Part shown: one piece after another, positions 1 through 6,831 of the stretch | Layout of the letters: each line of letters opens with the position of its first letter | Numbering within the stretch: position 1 is the stretch's first letter | Assembly: GCA_025357975.1 (NCBI GenBank) | Contig: JANYKY010000210.1 | Location: 1 to 7,458, forward strand | Source: Gemmatimonadaceae bacterium | GTDB taxonomy: Bacteria; Gemmatimonadota; Gemmatimonadetes; Gemmatimonadales; Gemmatimonadaceae | Reading direction: 5' to 3' | DNA length: 7,458 bases | Notes under the pieces: generated by a model | Databases searched by the model: none | The model's input: the letters and a program-made list of their open reading frames with translations, nothing else | What the model was told of the DNA's origin: nothing | Program-made: the position numbers and the translations under genes

Positions 1-275
1 GCCGGCCGGCCTCTACTCACCGCGGGCCCGCGCTTTTCGCGCTTCGTCTCAACGCACCTGTGTTCTCATGCATCGCCCGTCGCCTTCCCGGCAAAACCGT
101 TCGCTACGAAGTTGCCGGCGAGAGACTTGACGTTGTCAGGACGGGCGATCTCGAGGCAGATGTCACGGCGTTGACGGCTGAGCTTGCCTCGCAACTCGAG
201 CGCCAGGTGAGGCTGGCGCCCGAGCAGTATTTCTGGTTTCACAAGCGGTGGAAGAGCAGACCGCCTGGCGAATGA
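1..275 (+). CDS. LpxL/HtrB-like lipid A lysophospholipid acyltransferase, C-terminal fragment (5' end outside window)
   Basis: The reading frame is open from the left edge (codons from base 3) to a TGA at 273-275, giving about 90 residues. The first in-frame GTG at 60 is internal, because the codons before it also read like the family (a THRGPALFALRLNAPVF stretch). The end, with EQYFWFHKRWKSRPPGE, is the hallmark C-terminus of LpxL/LpxM/HtrB acyltransferases (E. coli LpxL ends with a similar WLHRRFKTRP segment). Family members transfer a fatty acyl chain onto lipid A precursors at the cytoplasmic face of the inner membrane. The catalytic HxxxxD/E motif would lie upstream, outside the window, so activity cannot be judged. 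It is the only plus-strand gene here and converges on the cytochrome gene with a 4-bp gap. The family call is firm; the exact substrate is unknown. Confidence 0.9.
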   Translation, partial: RPASTHRGPALFALRLNAPVFSCIARRLPGKTVRYEVAGERLDVVRTGDLEADVTALTAELASQLERQVRLAPEQYFWFHKRWKSRPPGE

Positions 276-279
276 TTTC

Positions 280-957
280 TTATCTTGCCCGTTCTCGTAC
301 AGTTGGGAACGGAGCGGGTGGAAACCCTCCAATGCTGTCCGCAACGTACACGGCAGCCCAGAAATCAGGCGGCCCTTCGCTGTCCTTCACAAAATGATTG
401 ACGGGCTTCACGCCGTTCTTGAGATACGCGGCAATCGCGTAAAGTTGCTTGTTCGACATGTAACGCCACGCAGGCCATGGCATCGGCGGAGCGAGATACC
501 GCGGGTGAAGAGGAAAATTTCCCTGCCCGGGCGTGAACGAAGAAATCTCGACATCCGGAGTTTCTCCCGGACGCAGCCCATACCGCAGCGCGTTGAAGAT
601 CTGGCGCTCGGTGAATCGACCGATTCCAGTCTGATTGTCAGGCGTGATGTTTCGTGGTCGCGTCGTGAATGGACCGATTGTGAATTCGTCATCCTTCGTT
701 CGCGCTCCCGAAAGCCAGTAGGGATGGGCCGGGTTCGAGCGTCCCCCGTGGCATCCCGCGCAATCGTGATTCAAAACAAGAGCCCTTCCTTCAAGAATCT
801 GCGCCATCCGGGCGTTGCCAGTCTGCATGTCGGTTGCTGCTACGGCCGTTCCGGATGACTGGTTTGTGCACGCGCTCAGGACGATGAGCAGCGATACGCC
901 GCGCAAAATTCCAGCTGACCTTTCGAAGCGGTGCAACGTGTTCGTGGGGCGAACCAT
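280..957 (-). CDS. Mono-haem c-type cytochrome, predicted lipoprotein
   Basis: A 225-residue exported electron carrier. The N-terminus has a basic region, a hydrophobic stretch (about residues 17-28) and a lipobox LSAC with Cys30, so it is probably a lipid-anchored periplasmic protein. One haem-binding CAGCH motif sits at residues 66-70, with His70 as proximal ligand. The distal Met is probably Met159 in LAPPMPW (Met167 is the alternative), followed by a helix (MSNKQLYAIAAYLKNG) typical of the C-terminal helix of class I cytochromes c. The central part (FNALRYGLRPGE) resembles cytochrome subunits of periplasmic dehydrogenases. It starts with ATG 18 bp after the multicopper oxidase stop, with a good ribosome-binding site, so the two are very probably co-transcribed. 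This pairing suggests electron exchange with the oxidase, which is an inference. The fold class is secure; the redox partner is not. Confidence 0.92.
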   Translation of the reverse strand: MVRPTNTLHRFERSAGILRGVSLLIVLSACTNQSSGTAVAATDMQTGNARMAQILEGRALVLNHDCAGCHGGRSNPAHPYWLSGARTKDDEFTIGPFTTRPRNITPDNQTGIGRFTERQIFNALRYGLRPGETPDVEISSFTPGQGNFPLHPRYLAPPMPWPAWRYMSNKQLYAIAAYLKNGVKPVNHFVKDSEGPPDFWAAVYVADSIGGFPPAPFPTVRERAR

Positions 958-960
958 GTG

Positions 961-966
961 CTCTCC
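961..966 (-). promoter_or_regulatory. Ribosome-binding site of the cytochrome c gene
   Basis: Read on the minus strand, GGAGAG lies 3 bases before the ATG at 957, inside the 18-bp gap after the oxidase stop codon. It is the clearest Shine-Dalgarno sequence in the window and supports the chosen cytochrome start. Confidence 0.65.
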
Positions 967-975
967 GTGGTGTGG

Positions 976-2385
976 TTATCTAACTTCGAGAATTCCCATC
1001 ATGCCGTGATCTTCGTGGTCGAGGATATGGCAGTGAAACATCCAGCGACCAGGAAAATCATCGTAACGAACGATAAAGCGCGCCGTCTCGTGCTTTGGAA
1101 CGTTGACTGTGTCTTTCCAGCGTCGGTCTTTTTCGGGCACGCCATTCCGATCCAGTATCTGGAACTGGAAACCGTGAAGATGAAAAGGGTGATCCATCCC
1201 GACGAGATTTTCCACCTGCCAGATTTCGGTTGCGCCCAGCTTCGCACTAACGTCCACGCGATCCATGTCCATCATGCGGCCGTTAATGAGCCCCTGGCTG
1301 AACGAGATGTATCTCGTTGCCGTGGATGCGAGAGTGTCGAGCACGGGAATCACCCGAAGCGTGGCGGGGATCGACTGCGGGATGACCGCGGCACCAGTCG
1401 AGTAGCGCAGCGTCGCCAGGTCAACCGACTGGTTCCACGCGCCCGGACGCGTTTGAGGTACATAGCGATCATACGGCAGTGCCTGAAGTGGAACGACGCT
1501 TCCGGCAACCCCGCTGCCGCGAACAAGCAGCTCGACGCGCTCACCGTTGGCGACGAGAATCTCTTTCATGTCGGCTGGATGCTCAAACAATCCGCCGTCA
1601 CTGCCGATCTGCTGAAATGATTGTCCTCCTAGCGCGAGCCTGTAGATGCGAGACGCCGATGCGTTGACGATGCGCCAGCGTTGTATTTCGCCAGGCTCGA
1701 TGTCGATCACCGGCATTTGCTTGCCGCTTACGAAGAAGACATTTCCTTCGCGTCCATTGACGAGATCGACCTGTCCCTTGTCGGACAGCTCATCGCTGAG
1801 CTCGATCGAGCCATCGCCGCGGAACCGATTATCTGAGAGGATCAGCACCTTCTCCCGAAGTGATTTCGGAAGCGGATCGCTGGAAGAGCGGATGACAATT
1901 GCGCCGTACAGACCCTGTGCTACCTGATAACCGGTGTGCTGGTGTGGATGTGGATGATACCAGTAGGTGCCGGCAGTTCCGTAAGGGATGGTAAAGATGT
2001 AGTCGTGTGCCTTGCCCGGCTGTACCGGGTAAAGCGGGCTGCCGTCCTGGTCCGCCGGGATGTGAAGCCCGTGCCAGTGGACTGTCGTTGCTTCGGGGAG
2101 ATTATTTCGAAAATGAATGATGACGTGGTCGCCTTCGTTGGCTTCCAGCGTCGGGCCGGGCACCATTCCATTGTAGGCGTACACGTTGGCGGCCGAACCG
2201 TGAACGAGCGAGAGCTTCCCGACACCGGCCGTGAGATTGACTTCGACCGTGCGGGCGGCGTGCGACAGATTCGCCAGCAATGGGGGACTGGCCAGCGTGT
2301 CGTCAGCTGTTCGCGCTGTAAATCCTGACGCAACCGGATGTGTGAAGGTCCAGATGCTTGCCAGCCAAATGAGCGCCGTCAACAC
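976..2385 (-). CDS. Multicopper oxidase (CueO/laccase/bilirubin-oxidase type), exported
   Basis: A 469-residue three-cupredoxin-domain oxidase that couples one-electron oxidation of a substrate (cuprous copper, phenolics, metals or another donor) to reduction of O2 to water. All four copper-binding clusters are visible: HWH at 103-105, HPH at 144-146 (in WYHPHPHQHTGYQVAQGL, close to the CueO form), HPFHLHG at 399-405 and HCHILDHEDHGMM at 451-463. In the last, Cys452 and His457 bind type 1 copper and Met462 is the probable axial ligand. The N-terminus is hydrophobic (residues 2-15), consistent with export. No twin-arginine motif is visible, although many relatives use Tat. The start is a GTG; a TTG one codon later is possible, and an in-frame TGA 30 bases upstream rules out a much longer protein. 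The long Met-rich segment of E. coli CueO is not seen. It is the first gene of a pair with the cytochrome c lipoprotein. The family is certain; the substrate is unknown. Confidence 0.95.
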   Translation of the reverse strand: MLTALIWLASIWTFTHPVASGFTARTADDTLASPPLLANLSHAARTVEVNLTAGVGKLSLVHGSAANVYAYNGMVPGPTLEANEGDHVIIHFRNNLPEATTVHWHGLHIPADQDGSPLYPVQPGKAHDYIFTIPYGTAGTYWYHPHPHQHTGYQVAQGLYGAIVIRSSSDPLPKSLREKVLILSDNRFRGDGSIELSDELSDKGQVDLVNGREGNVFFVSGKQMPVIDIEPGEIQRWRIVNASASRIYRLALGGQSFQQIGSDGGLFEHPADMKEILVANGERVELLVRGSGVAGSVVPLQALPYDRYVPQTRPGAWNQSVDLATLRYSTGAAVIPQSIPATLRVIPVLDTLASTATRYISFSQGLINGRMMDMDRVDVSAKLGATEIWQVENLVGMDHPFHLHGFQFQILDRNGVPEKDRRWKDTVNVPKHETARFIVRYDDFPGRWMFHCHILDHEDHGMMGILEVR

Positions 2386-2489
2386 CAGTGCACCCCGGGG
2401 GACTGTTAAGGCTCAGTCTGAGAAGGGGCAATAATGCGTACGTAGAGACGGTAGAACAAGTGGAAACTGATGTTTAAAAGTGAGCGCGG
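2386..2489 (-). promoter_or_regulatory. Intergenic region with candidate promoter for the multicopper oxidase-cytochrome operon
   Basis: This 104-bp gap is the only sizeable non-coding DNA in the window. On the minus strand TTGTTC (2459-2454) is followed, after 17 bases, by CATTAT (2436-2431). These match the sigma-70 -35 consensus at 3 of 6 positions and the -10 consensus at 4 of 6. Just downstream is an 11-base palindrome CTCAGACTGAG (2422-2412), which could be an operator half or chance. A CCCCGGGG palindrome (2400-2393) lies where the ribosome-binding site of the GTG start would be. I see no convincing CueR- or CsoR-type copper operator and no stem with a U-run that would end the upstream operon. 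Confidence 0.3.
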
Positions 2490-3272
2490 TCAGGGCCTGT
2501 CGCATCCCACCTGTGCACGAGCCGGGATTGCCATCCTGTGGCAGAAATCATCGCTGAAAAATTGCGCTGCACGTACCGACCATGTGGCGCATCCCGCGCT
2601 GAGGCATTGGTCGGGGAACCACGGAGAATTGAGCGGAGCAAATGGGTTCAGCGGAATTTTGCCCTGCAGTCGCTTCTGAAGCGAATGATGCTTCTTGCGG
2701 CTGTCCTCCCACTCTGGTGTGTAGTCGAGCAACGCGTCACGCAGATGGATCAGGCTGTCGGCGTCGAGATACGGGGATCTGCTCATATTGTATTGATCTG
2801 CATCCGCAACAGAGAGTGCCAGTTGATACTTGTGAAGAACTGGCGCCTCAGCGATTTCGGGCCATACGCGCGGAAGCATCGCAAGCTCGCGGCGAATATT
2901 GCTATGCGATTCGCTTAATTTTTTCAGCTCGAGGTAAAGATCAGTGATGGACGCCTCAAGAAAAGCGGCGGCCGCGAACACCGCTCCAGTGACATACGCA
3001 CCGTGACGGCATATCTCCTCATCTGTGACCGCGCCCACGCCTCGATTTTCGATCTCCCTGGCGGAACGAGCAAAATCGTCAGCTGAAAAAAGGTGCTGAC
3101 GATAAAGCCGCTCCCGACTTTCGCTCAGATCTTCGGGCGACGGATCATCTACAGTAATGCCGGCAATCGGCACTCCTTGCGGGGGCGTGCTCAACTGATT
3201 CCCTCGTGAATCAACGTCGCCCGGCTTTCCGCCAGGCGCGCGGTTTGGATTCAGTCGCCGGTCAAGTGCCAT
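2490..3272 (-). CDS. Hypothetical helical protein, possibly HEPN-like with degenerate RX4H motif
   Basis: A 260-residue protein not assigned to a named family with confidence. The first 45 residues are rich in Pro, Gly and Arg and probably disordered, with no signal peptide or lipobox. The core looks alpha-helical: GAVFAAAAFLEASITDLYLEL (about 96-116), LHKYQLALSVADADQ (146-160), then LIHLRDALLDYTPEW (174-188). This arrangement (a helix with AFLEA, later an LRNxLVHY-like helix) recalls HEPN-type four-helix proteins. The expected catalytic His of the Rx4-6H motif is Asp183 (RDALLD), so RNase activity is doubtful. The C-terminal part (NPFAPLNSPWFPDQCLSAGCATWSV, 209-233) has two cysteines and looks like a conserved family signature. 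The ATG starts 2 bp after the stop of the kinase-like/barrel gene, with no obvious ribosome-binding site, suggesting co-translation in the same operon. It appears cytoplasmic while its neighbours are envelope proteins, so it may be a regulator or a passenger gene. Confidence 0.6.
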   Translation of the reverse strand: MALDRRLNPNRAPGGKPGDVDSRGNQLSTPPQGVPIAGITVDDPSPEDLSESRERLYRQHLFSADDFARSAREIENRGVGAVTDEEICRHGAYVTGAVFAAAAFLEASITDLYLELKKLSESHSNIRRELAMLPRVWPEIAEAPVLHKYQLALSVADADQYNMSRSPYLDADSLIHLRDALLDYTPEWEDSRKKHHSLQKRLQGKIPLNPFAPLNSPWFPDQCLSAGCATWSVRAAQFFSDDFCHRMAIPARAQVGCDRP

Positions 3273-3274
3273 GA

Positions 3275-5893
3275 TCAGTAGGCAAACCCGATACCCGTCA
3301 ACACACGCTTGCTACTCCTGTTCGTGAACAGCACGTTGAAATTCGTTCCGGGATTCAGGAGTCCAATCCAGAATCCTGCACCAGCCGCACTGTGCCAGCC
3401 TCCAGGCGATTCACCGTTCACGTAAACTTTCCCGGCATCCGCAAATCCGATCAGTCCCACATCGAGCGGAAGGATAAAAGGAAATTGGGCGACGGGGATA
3501 CGAATCTCGCTGTTGCCGTATACGGATTCGTCGCCTGCATACTGCTGTCGCTCCTCCGCTCGCAACGAACCCGACCCGCCGAGAAATGCAGCGTCGAAAT
3601 ATGGAAAATCGCCAAAGAGTTTCTTTCCACCGGCGCGCACTGCGAGCACGGGTTTCTTCGCGACTGGAATCGTGAAGAAGGCCGCCGCAAATCCATCGAT
3701 TGAGGAGTAAGCGCTCTTCACATCCCAGATGGATGGATAACTGCTTCCATTCAACTCGAATACACCGCGGGGTTTCAGCGTGTCAGGCAAATAACGGGTT
3801 TCATAGTGCCCTCTCAGCTGCATTCCAGCGTGCCCGAAGTTGCCTGTTCCATAGGGGTTGAGCTGCGTTATGAAGCGGTTCGCGATTTTGTCAGTTGTCG
3901 TGTATCGGACGGCAGGTCCAAGACTTATGTCGCTCAGTGGATTAAGCGAAAAACCGATCGCTGGACGGAAGTTGCGCTGGGTCTGCCGAACATTGTAGAA
4001 CGACGATCGCGAATCGGGGATGTCGTTGCCAAATCCACGGAATTCCACCAGCTCGAGCTGGGAGTACAGCGCACTCACCGGGATGTGCACGTCTGAACTC
4101 TCGAGACGCTTGTCATCCAACACGTTGATGGATACACCACCATGGCCTAATGAATAGCCAACATCGGCTTTGAGAAGATTCGAATACGGCACGTCACGAA
4201 ATCCGTAGGTGTATCGCGCCAACCCAACTCGGGGAACGTACCCAAGGCCTTGTCCGGAGCTGATTTTCCCGGTCGGCCTGATCGATACTCCGTAATCTTT
4301 CTGCGGAGCAATCAAGGTTCCGTAGTGTGCCGCCCACGGACGCCGGTCAAAGCTGTGATTCAGCGCATCGTCGACGTTGCGCTTGATATCGGCGCTGTCG
4401 TCAGCGTAGTAGACACCGCTCACCTTGCCCGCATCAAGAAAATGCGTTGGGTACCTGTCACCGCCGACCACCGACGAATCGATGAAAGTGTTGCGACCAT
4501 TACCACCGATCACTCGCAGATGAATGCTCCGCGCACTGTTGCCCGTTACAAGAGCCCTGTCATTGCCTTCGTGGAGATATAGCCTGATCTCCCTGGTTTC
4601 ATCCGGTTGAAAGCGCCTGGCGTAATAGGCTCCCGTTTTTTTCGCCGCGAGAGTTACGCTGACCGAACCGTCTGCATTGCGCACGATGGTGGCATCATCG
4701 TCTTCATCGGTGCCCTGGATATCCACGACCGATGAAAGAATCGCATAGTATGTGTCAGCTTCCGCCCGGAGATTGTTGCGCCGCTCGCGCAATGTCGCGT
4801 TAAGGCGGAGCGAAGTCGGGGCATATTGAGGTGGAAGCGTTGCCATTGCCTTGTCGATCTCCGCGTCCGCAAGCGTCTTCGTGAGGCTCTCGGCTACTGA
4901 ATCCCATACTGACTTATCGAGTCCACTGAGAACGCGACGGTCGAAGTCCACCGCGTTTGCAAACAACGCTGCGGGGTTCGAATAAACTCCGTCGTATTTA
5001 ACCAGCGCCGGGAGGGCCAGGCGCGCCAAGCTGCCCAGAGTCCCGCCGTACGAGACGAAAACCTTGTCGCGATCGCGCCCGACCGGCTCCCACAACGCAT
5101 CACCCTTCTTTCCACTCCGGGCCCATTTCCATTGTCCCGGATGCCTGTCGTTGTCACCCAGAAACAGATCCATGAGCACGGCGGTGAGCATTGATCGCTG
5201 GTCGATCTGCTCGCGCGGATCCTTGTCAAGCTTGTCGAGAAGCTTGTCGCTGTCGATAATGTCGTCCGCGTCCGCGAAGGCTTTGCCTTTTTTCGGAGAG
5301 GCTGGGTATTCCTCGATAGTGCCGAGCATTCCAGCAAACGTTTTTCTGAATTTGCCAAGGATGGGATCATCGGGCATGATCGCGAGCCGTGGAGTCGGGT
5401 GTAGCAATCCAGCGTCGCCGAGCAAAAGCTCTGCTGGAAGGTTCGCGGTGGGGTGCGATGCACTGCCGTAGTCATGGAGGATGTAGGAAACGACGGTGTG
5501 ATCGTATTGCTTGCCAAGAATGCTCGATCTCTTGTGCACGGATCGAAACACCCACTCCGAGTTGTCCGGTGCTACGAAACGGAGCGACTGGGTCTGATAT
5601 CCGCCCCCCGTCTTTGTCGGAGTGAGTCCCCCATCAAAGCCTTTTAGATCAAGGATCGGCACCTTGATCGGAGTCGTCCAGACATCGCGGTAATTGTCGC
5701 CCATAAGGCTGCGATGAGAGCTGCCGGCAGCGTAATCGGGCCCGGCAACGATCGTAACGCTGTCACGGCCTATCATCATGTCCGCCGTTGTCTGCGCGGC
5801 TGCCGACTTTGATCCCATGAACAGAAGGGCCAAAGCCATACCGAAGCCCGGCGCGAGCTGGAAAACCATACGTAGATCGTTAGTACGCGTCAT
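3275..5893 (-). CDS. Secreted fusion of an atypical kinase-like domain with an Omp85-type outer-membrane beta-barrel
   Basis: With the ATG at 5893 the protein has 872 residues; a longer form from 5926 (883 residues) is possible but less likely. The 5893 ATG overlaps the upstream stop as ATGA and gives a clean signal peptide (hydrophobic core about 14-26, SKSAAAQ cleavage region). Residues about 40-390 form a soluble domain with FRSVHKRSS (117-125; Lys121 a possible nucleotide-binding Lys), IEEYP (193-197), LFLGDNDRHPGQWKW (243-257) and VGRDRDKVF (271-279). The last two resemble catalytic and metal-binding loops of HipA/CotH/FAM20-like kinases. Residues about 395-475 look like beta structure with EGNDR and GGNGRN. 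From about residue 520 to the end is a barrel with FRGFGND, FLGGSGSLRAEE and an aromatic C-terminal Tyr, typical of Omp85/surface-antigen barrels. No POTRA repeat is evident. The barrel call is firm and the kinase-like call is moderate. Activity and substrate are unknown. Confidence 0.82.
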   Translation of the reverse strand: MTRTNDLRMVFQLAPGFGMALALLFMGSKSAAAQTTADMMIGRDSVTIVAGPDYAAGSSHRSLMGDNYRDVWTTPIKVPILDLKGFDGGLTPTKTGGGYQTQSLRFVAPDNSEWVFRSVHKRSSILGKQYDHTVVSYILHDYGSASHPTANLPAELLLGDAGLLHPTPRLAIMPDDPILGKFRKTFAGMLGTIEEYPASPKKGKAFADADDIIDSDKLLDKLDKDPREQIDQRSMLTAVLMDLFLGDNDRHPGQWKWARSGKKGDALWEPVGRDRDKVFVSYGGTLGSLARLALPALVKYDGVYSNPAALFANAVDFDRRVLSGLDKSVWDSVAESLTKTLADAEIDKAMATLPPQYAPTSLRLNATLRERRNNLRAEADTYYAILSSVVDIQGTDEDDDATIVRNADGSVSVTLAAKKTGAYYARRFQPDETREIRLYLHEGNDRALVTGNSARSIHLRVIGGNGRNTFIDSSVVGGDRYPTHFLDAGKVSGVYYADDSADIKRNVDDALNHSFDRRPWAAHYGTLIAPQKDYGVSIRPTGKISSGQGLGYVPRVGLARYTYGFRDVPYSNLLKADVGYSLGHGGVSINVLDDKRLESSDVHIPVSALYSQLELVEFRGFGNDIPDSRSSFYNVRQTQRNFRPAIGFSLNPLSDISLGPAVRYTTTDKIANRFITQLNPYGTGNFGHAGMQLRGHYETRYLPDTLKPRGVFELNGSSYPSIWDVKSAYSSIDGFAAAFFTIPVAKKPVLAVRAGGKKLFGDFPYFDAAFLGGSGSLRAEERQQYAGDESVYGNSEIRIPVAQFPFILPLDVGLIGFADAGKVYVNGESPGGWHSAAGAGFWIGLLNPGTNFNVLFTNRSSKRVLTGIGFAY

Positions 5894-6831
5894 TGGATGC
5901 TGTCCGGTTTTTGTGACGGATGCCATCTATATAGTGTGATCGCTGCAGGACTTCTCGTCGCTTCATCGCTGATCATGAGAATACTATCCTTCGTAATCGA
6001 GACACCTTCAGGCTGATTATGGCCCGCCGGGAGCGGCTCCGCGCGAACCAGATCACCGGCGCGGGTCAGCTCGATGAGTGCCTTTTCATGAGACGTGATC
6101 ATAACGTAGTTCCCGCTCACCGGATCGATCGTTATGTCTGACGGATGAAGACTCTTCCATTTATTCGCGCCAACGAGCTGCGCAAACGGAATGGTGATCA
6201 TCGACAATCTCGACGCCGGGGGCCCGCTGATTTTCCATCGGTAGATCACGAGATTGTGATCGAGAGTCTTGTCCTTCGCGTTCTTGCACGGCATGACGAG
6301 CCAGTTACTGTCTGCCTGAAACACCATGCTTTCGAATTCGCACTGCTTCTTGAGATGCAGATCCACCACAGAATACGGAATTCCAGCTCCATCTTCTCCT
6401 TCCTGGAATTGATAGAGCACGCCGTCGCTTTCGAGCAGATAGATATCATTCCCTGCGATCGCGATCGATTCGAAATCCCCGCGAATGCCCGTCCCAAGCG
6501 TGAACTGCTTCAACAGAATCCCGCGCCGCGGATCGATGACGTAGATCCTTGATACCTCGTCATCGTGCGTCAGTATCCTTCCGTCCGGAGTGAGAACGAG
6601 TCCTGATATTTCCCGAAGCTGCGACGGCATGATCCACATCGCCACTGGCGTCGCATTCTTCAGCGCCGGCTTCTTTGCCTCATCTGCCTTGGCAAGTCGC
6701 ATATCGAGCTGCTGCTCGCGCAAATCGCCGAGAGCCTTGAGCTCTTCGTCAGACTTTGGAGAAGAGTCCCTGCAACCGGCGCTGATCGCGGCCACTCCGA
6801 CGAGCAGCGCGACTGCCCACACGTTGTTCAT
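5890..6831 (-). CDS. Predicted lipoprotein with beta-propeller, SdiA-regulated-like
   Basis: A 313-residue envelope protein. The N-terminus is a short signal peptide ending in ISAGC, with Cys20 as the likely lipidated residue; Ser at -3 is not ideal, so this is probable rather than certain. Residues 27-55 are charged and may form a short helix or coiled coil. From about residue 63 the protein shows repeated four-strand propeller blades with recurring (E/D)-(hydrophobic) motifs: ISGLVLTPDGRILTHDDE (75-92), FESIAIAGNDIYLLESDG (120-137), FESMVFQADSNWLVMPCK (166-183), SDITIDPVSGNYVMITSH (231-248) and PEGVSITKDSILMISDE (274-290). This pattern matches the SdiA-regulated (YjiK-like) propeller family, whose molecular role is poorly known. 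Its ATG overlaps the stop of the DUF4956 gene (ATGA), and its own stop overlaps the next ATG in the same way, implying matched production of all three proteins. Ligand or partner unknown. Confidence 0.8.
   Translation of the reverse strand: MNNVWAVALLVGVAAISAGCRDSSPKSDEELKALGDLREQQLDMRLAKADEAKKPALKNATPVAMWIMPSQLREISGLVLTPDGRILTHDDEVSRIYVIDPRRGILLKQFTLGTGIRGDFESIAIAGNDIYLLESDGVLYQFQEGEDGAGIPYSVVDLHLKKQCEFESMVFQADSNWLVMPCKNAKDKTLDHNLVIYRWKISGPPASRLSMITIPFAQLVGANKWKSLHPSDITIDPVSGNYVMITSHEKALIELTRAGDLVRAEPLPAGHNQPEGVSITKDSILMISDEATRSPAAITLYRWHPSQKPDSIQ

Noticed and set aside
66..344. Minus-strand open frame of 92 codons opposite the acyltransferase end
   Set aside because: It overlaps the cytochrome 3' end and lies antisense to the clear LpxL C-terminal signature.
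394..858. Plus-strand open frame of 154 codons opposite the cytochrome c gene
   Set aside because: The translation is rich in Arg and Ser without domain character, and the opposite strand carries a clear CAGCH cytochrome.
931..1620. Plus-strand open frame of 229 codons opposite the multicopper oxidase
   Set aside because: It is antisense to a gene with all copper motifs intact, and its translation shows no recognisable domain, signal peptide or start context.
2386..2489. Rho-independent terminator after the four-gene operon
   Set aside because: No GC-rich stem followed by a T-run is present on the minus strand, so it is not called; transcription may read through into the oxidase operon.
4894..5517. 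Minus-strand open frame of 207 codons inside the kinase-like/barrel gene
   Set aside because: It is an out-of-frame shadow of the same strand, Ser/Thr/Arg-rich with no motif, while the main frame carries the conserved DNDRH and RDRD segments.
5927..5945. Ribosome-binding site for the longer start of the barrel gene at 5926
   Set aside because: The bases before this ATG read CACTATATAG on the minus strand, with no purine-rich Shine-Dalgarno; the coupled start at 5893 explains the layout better.
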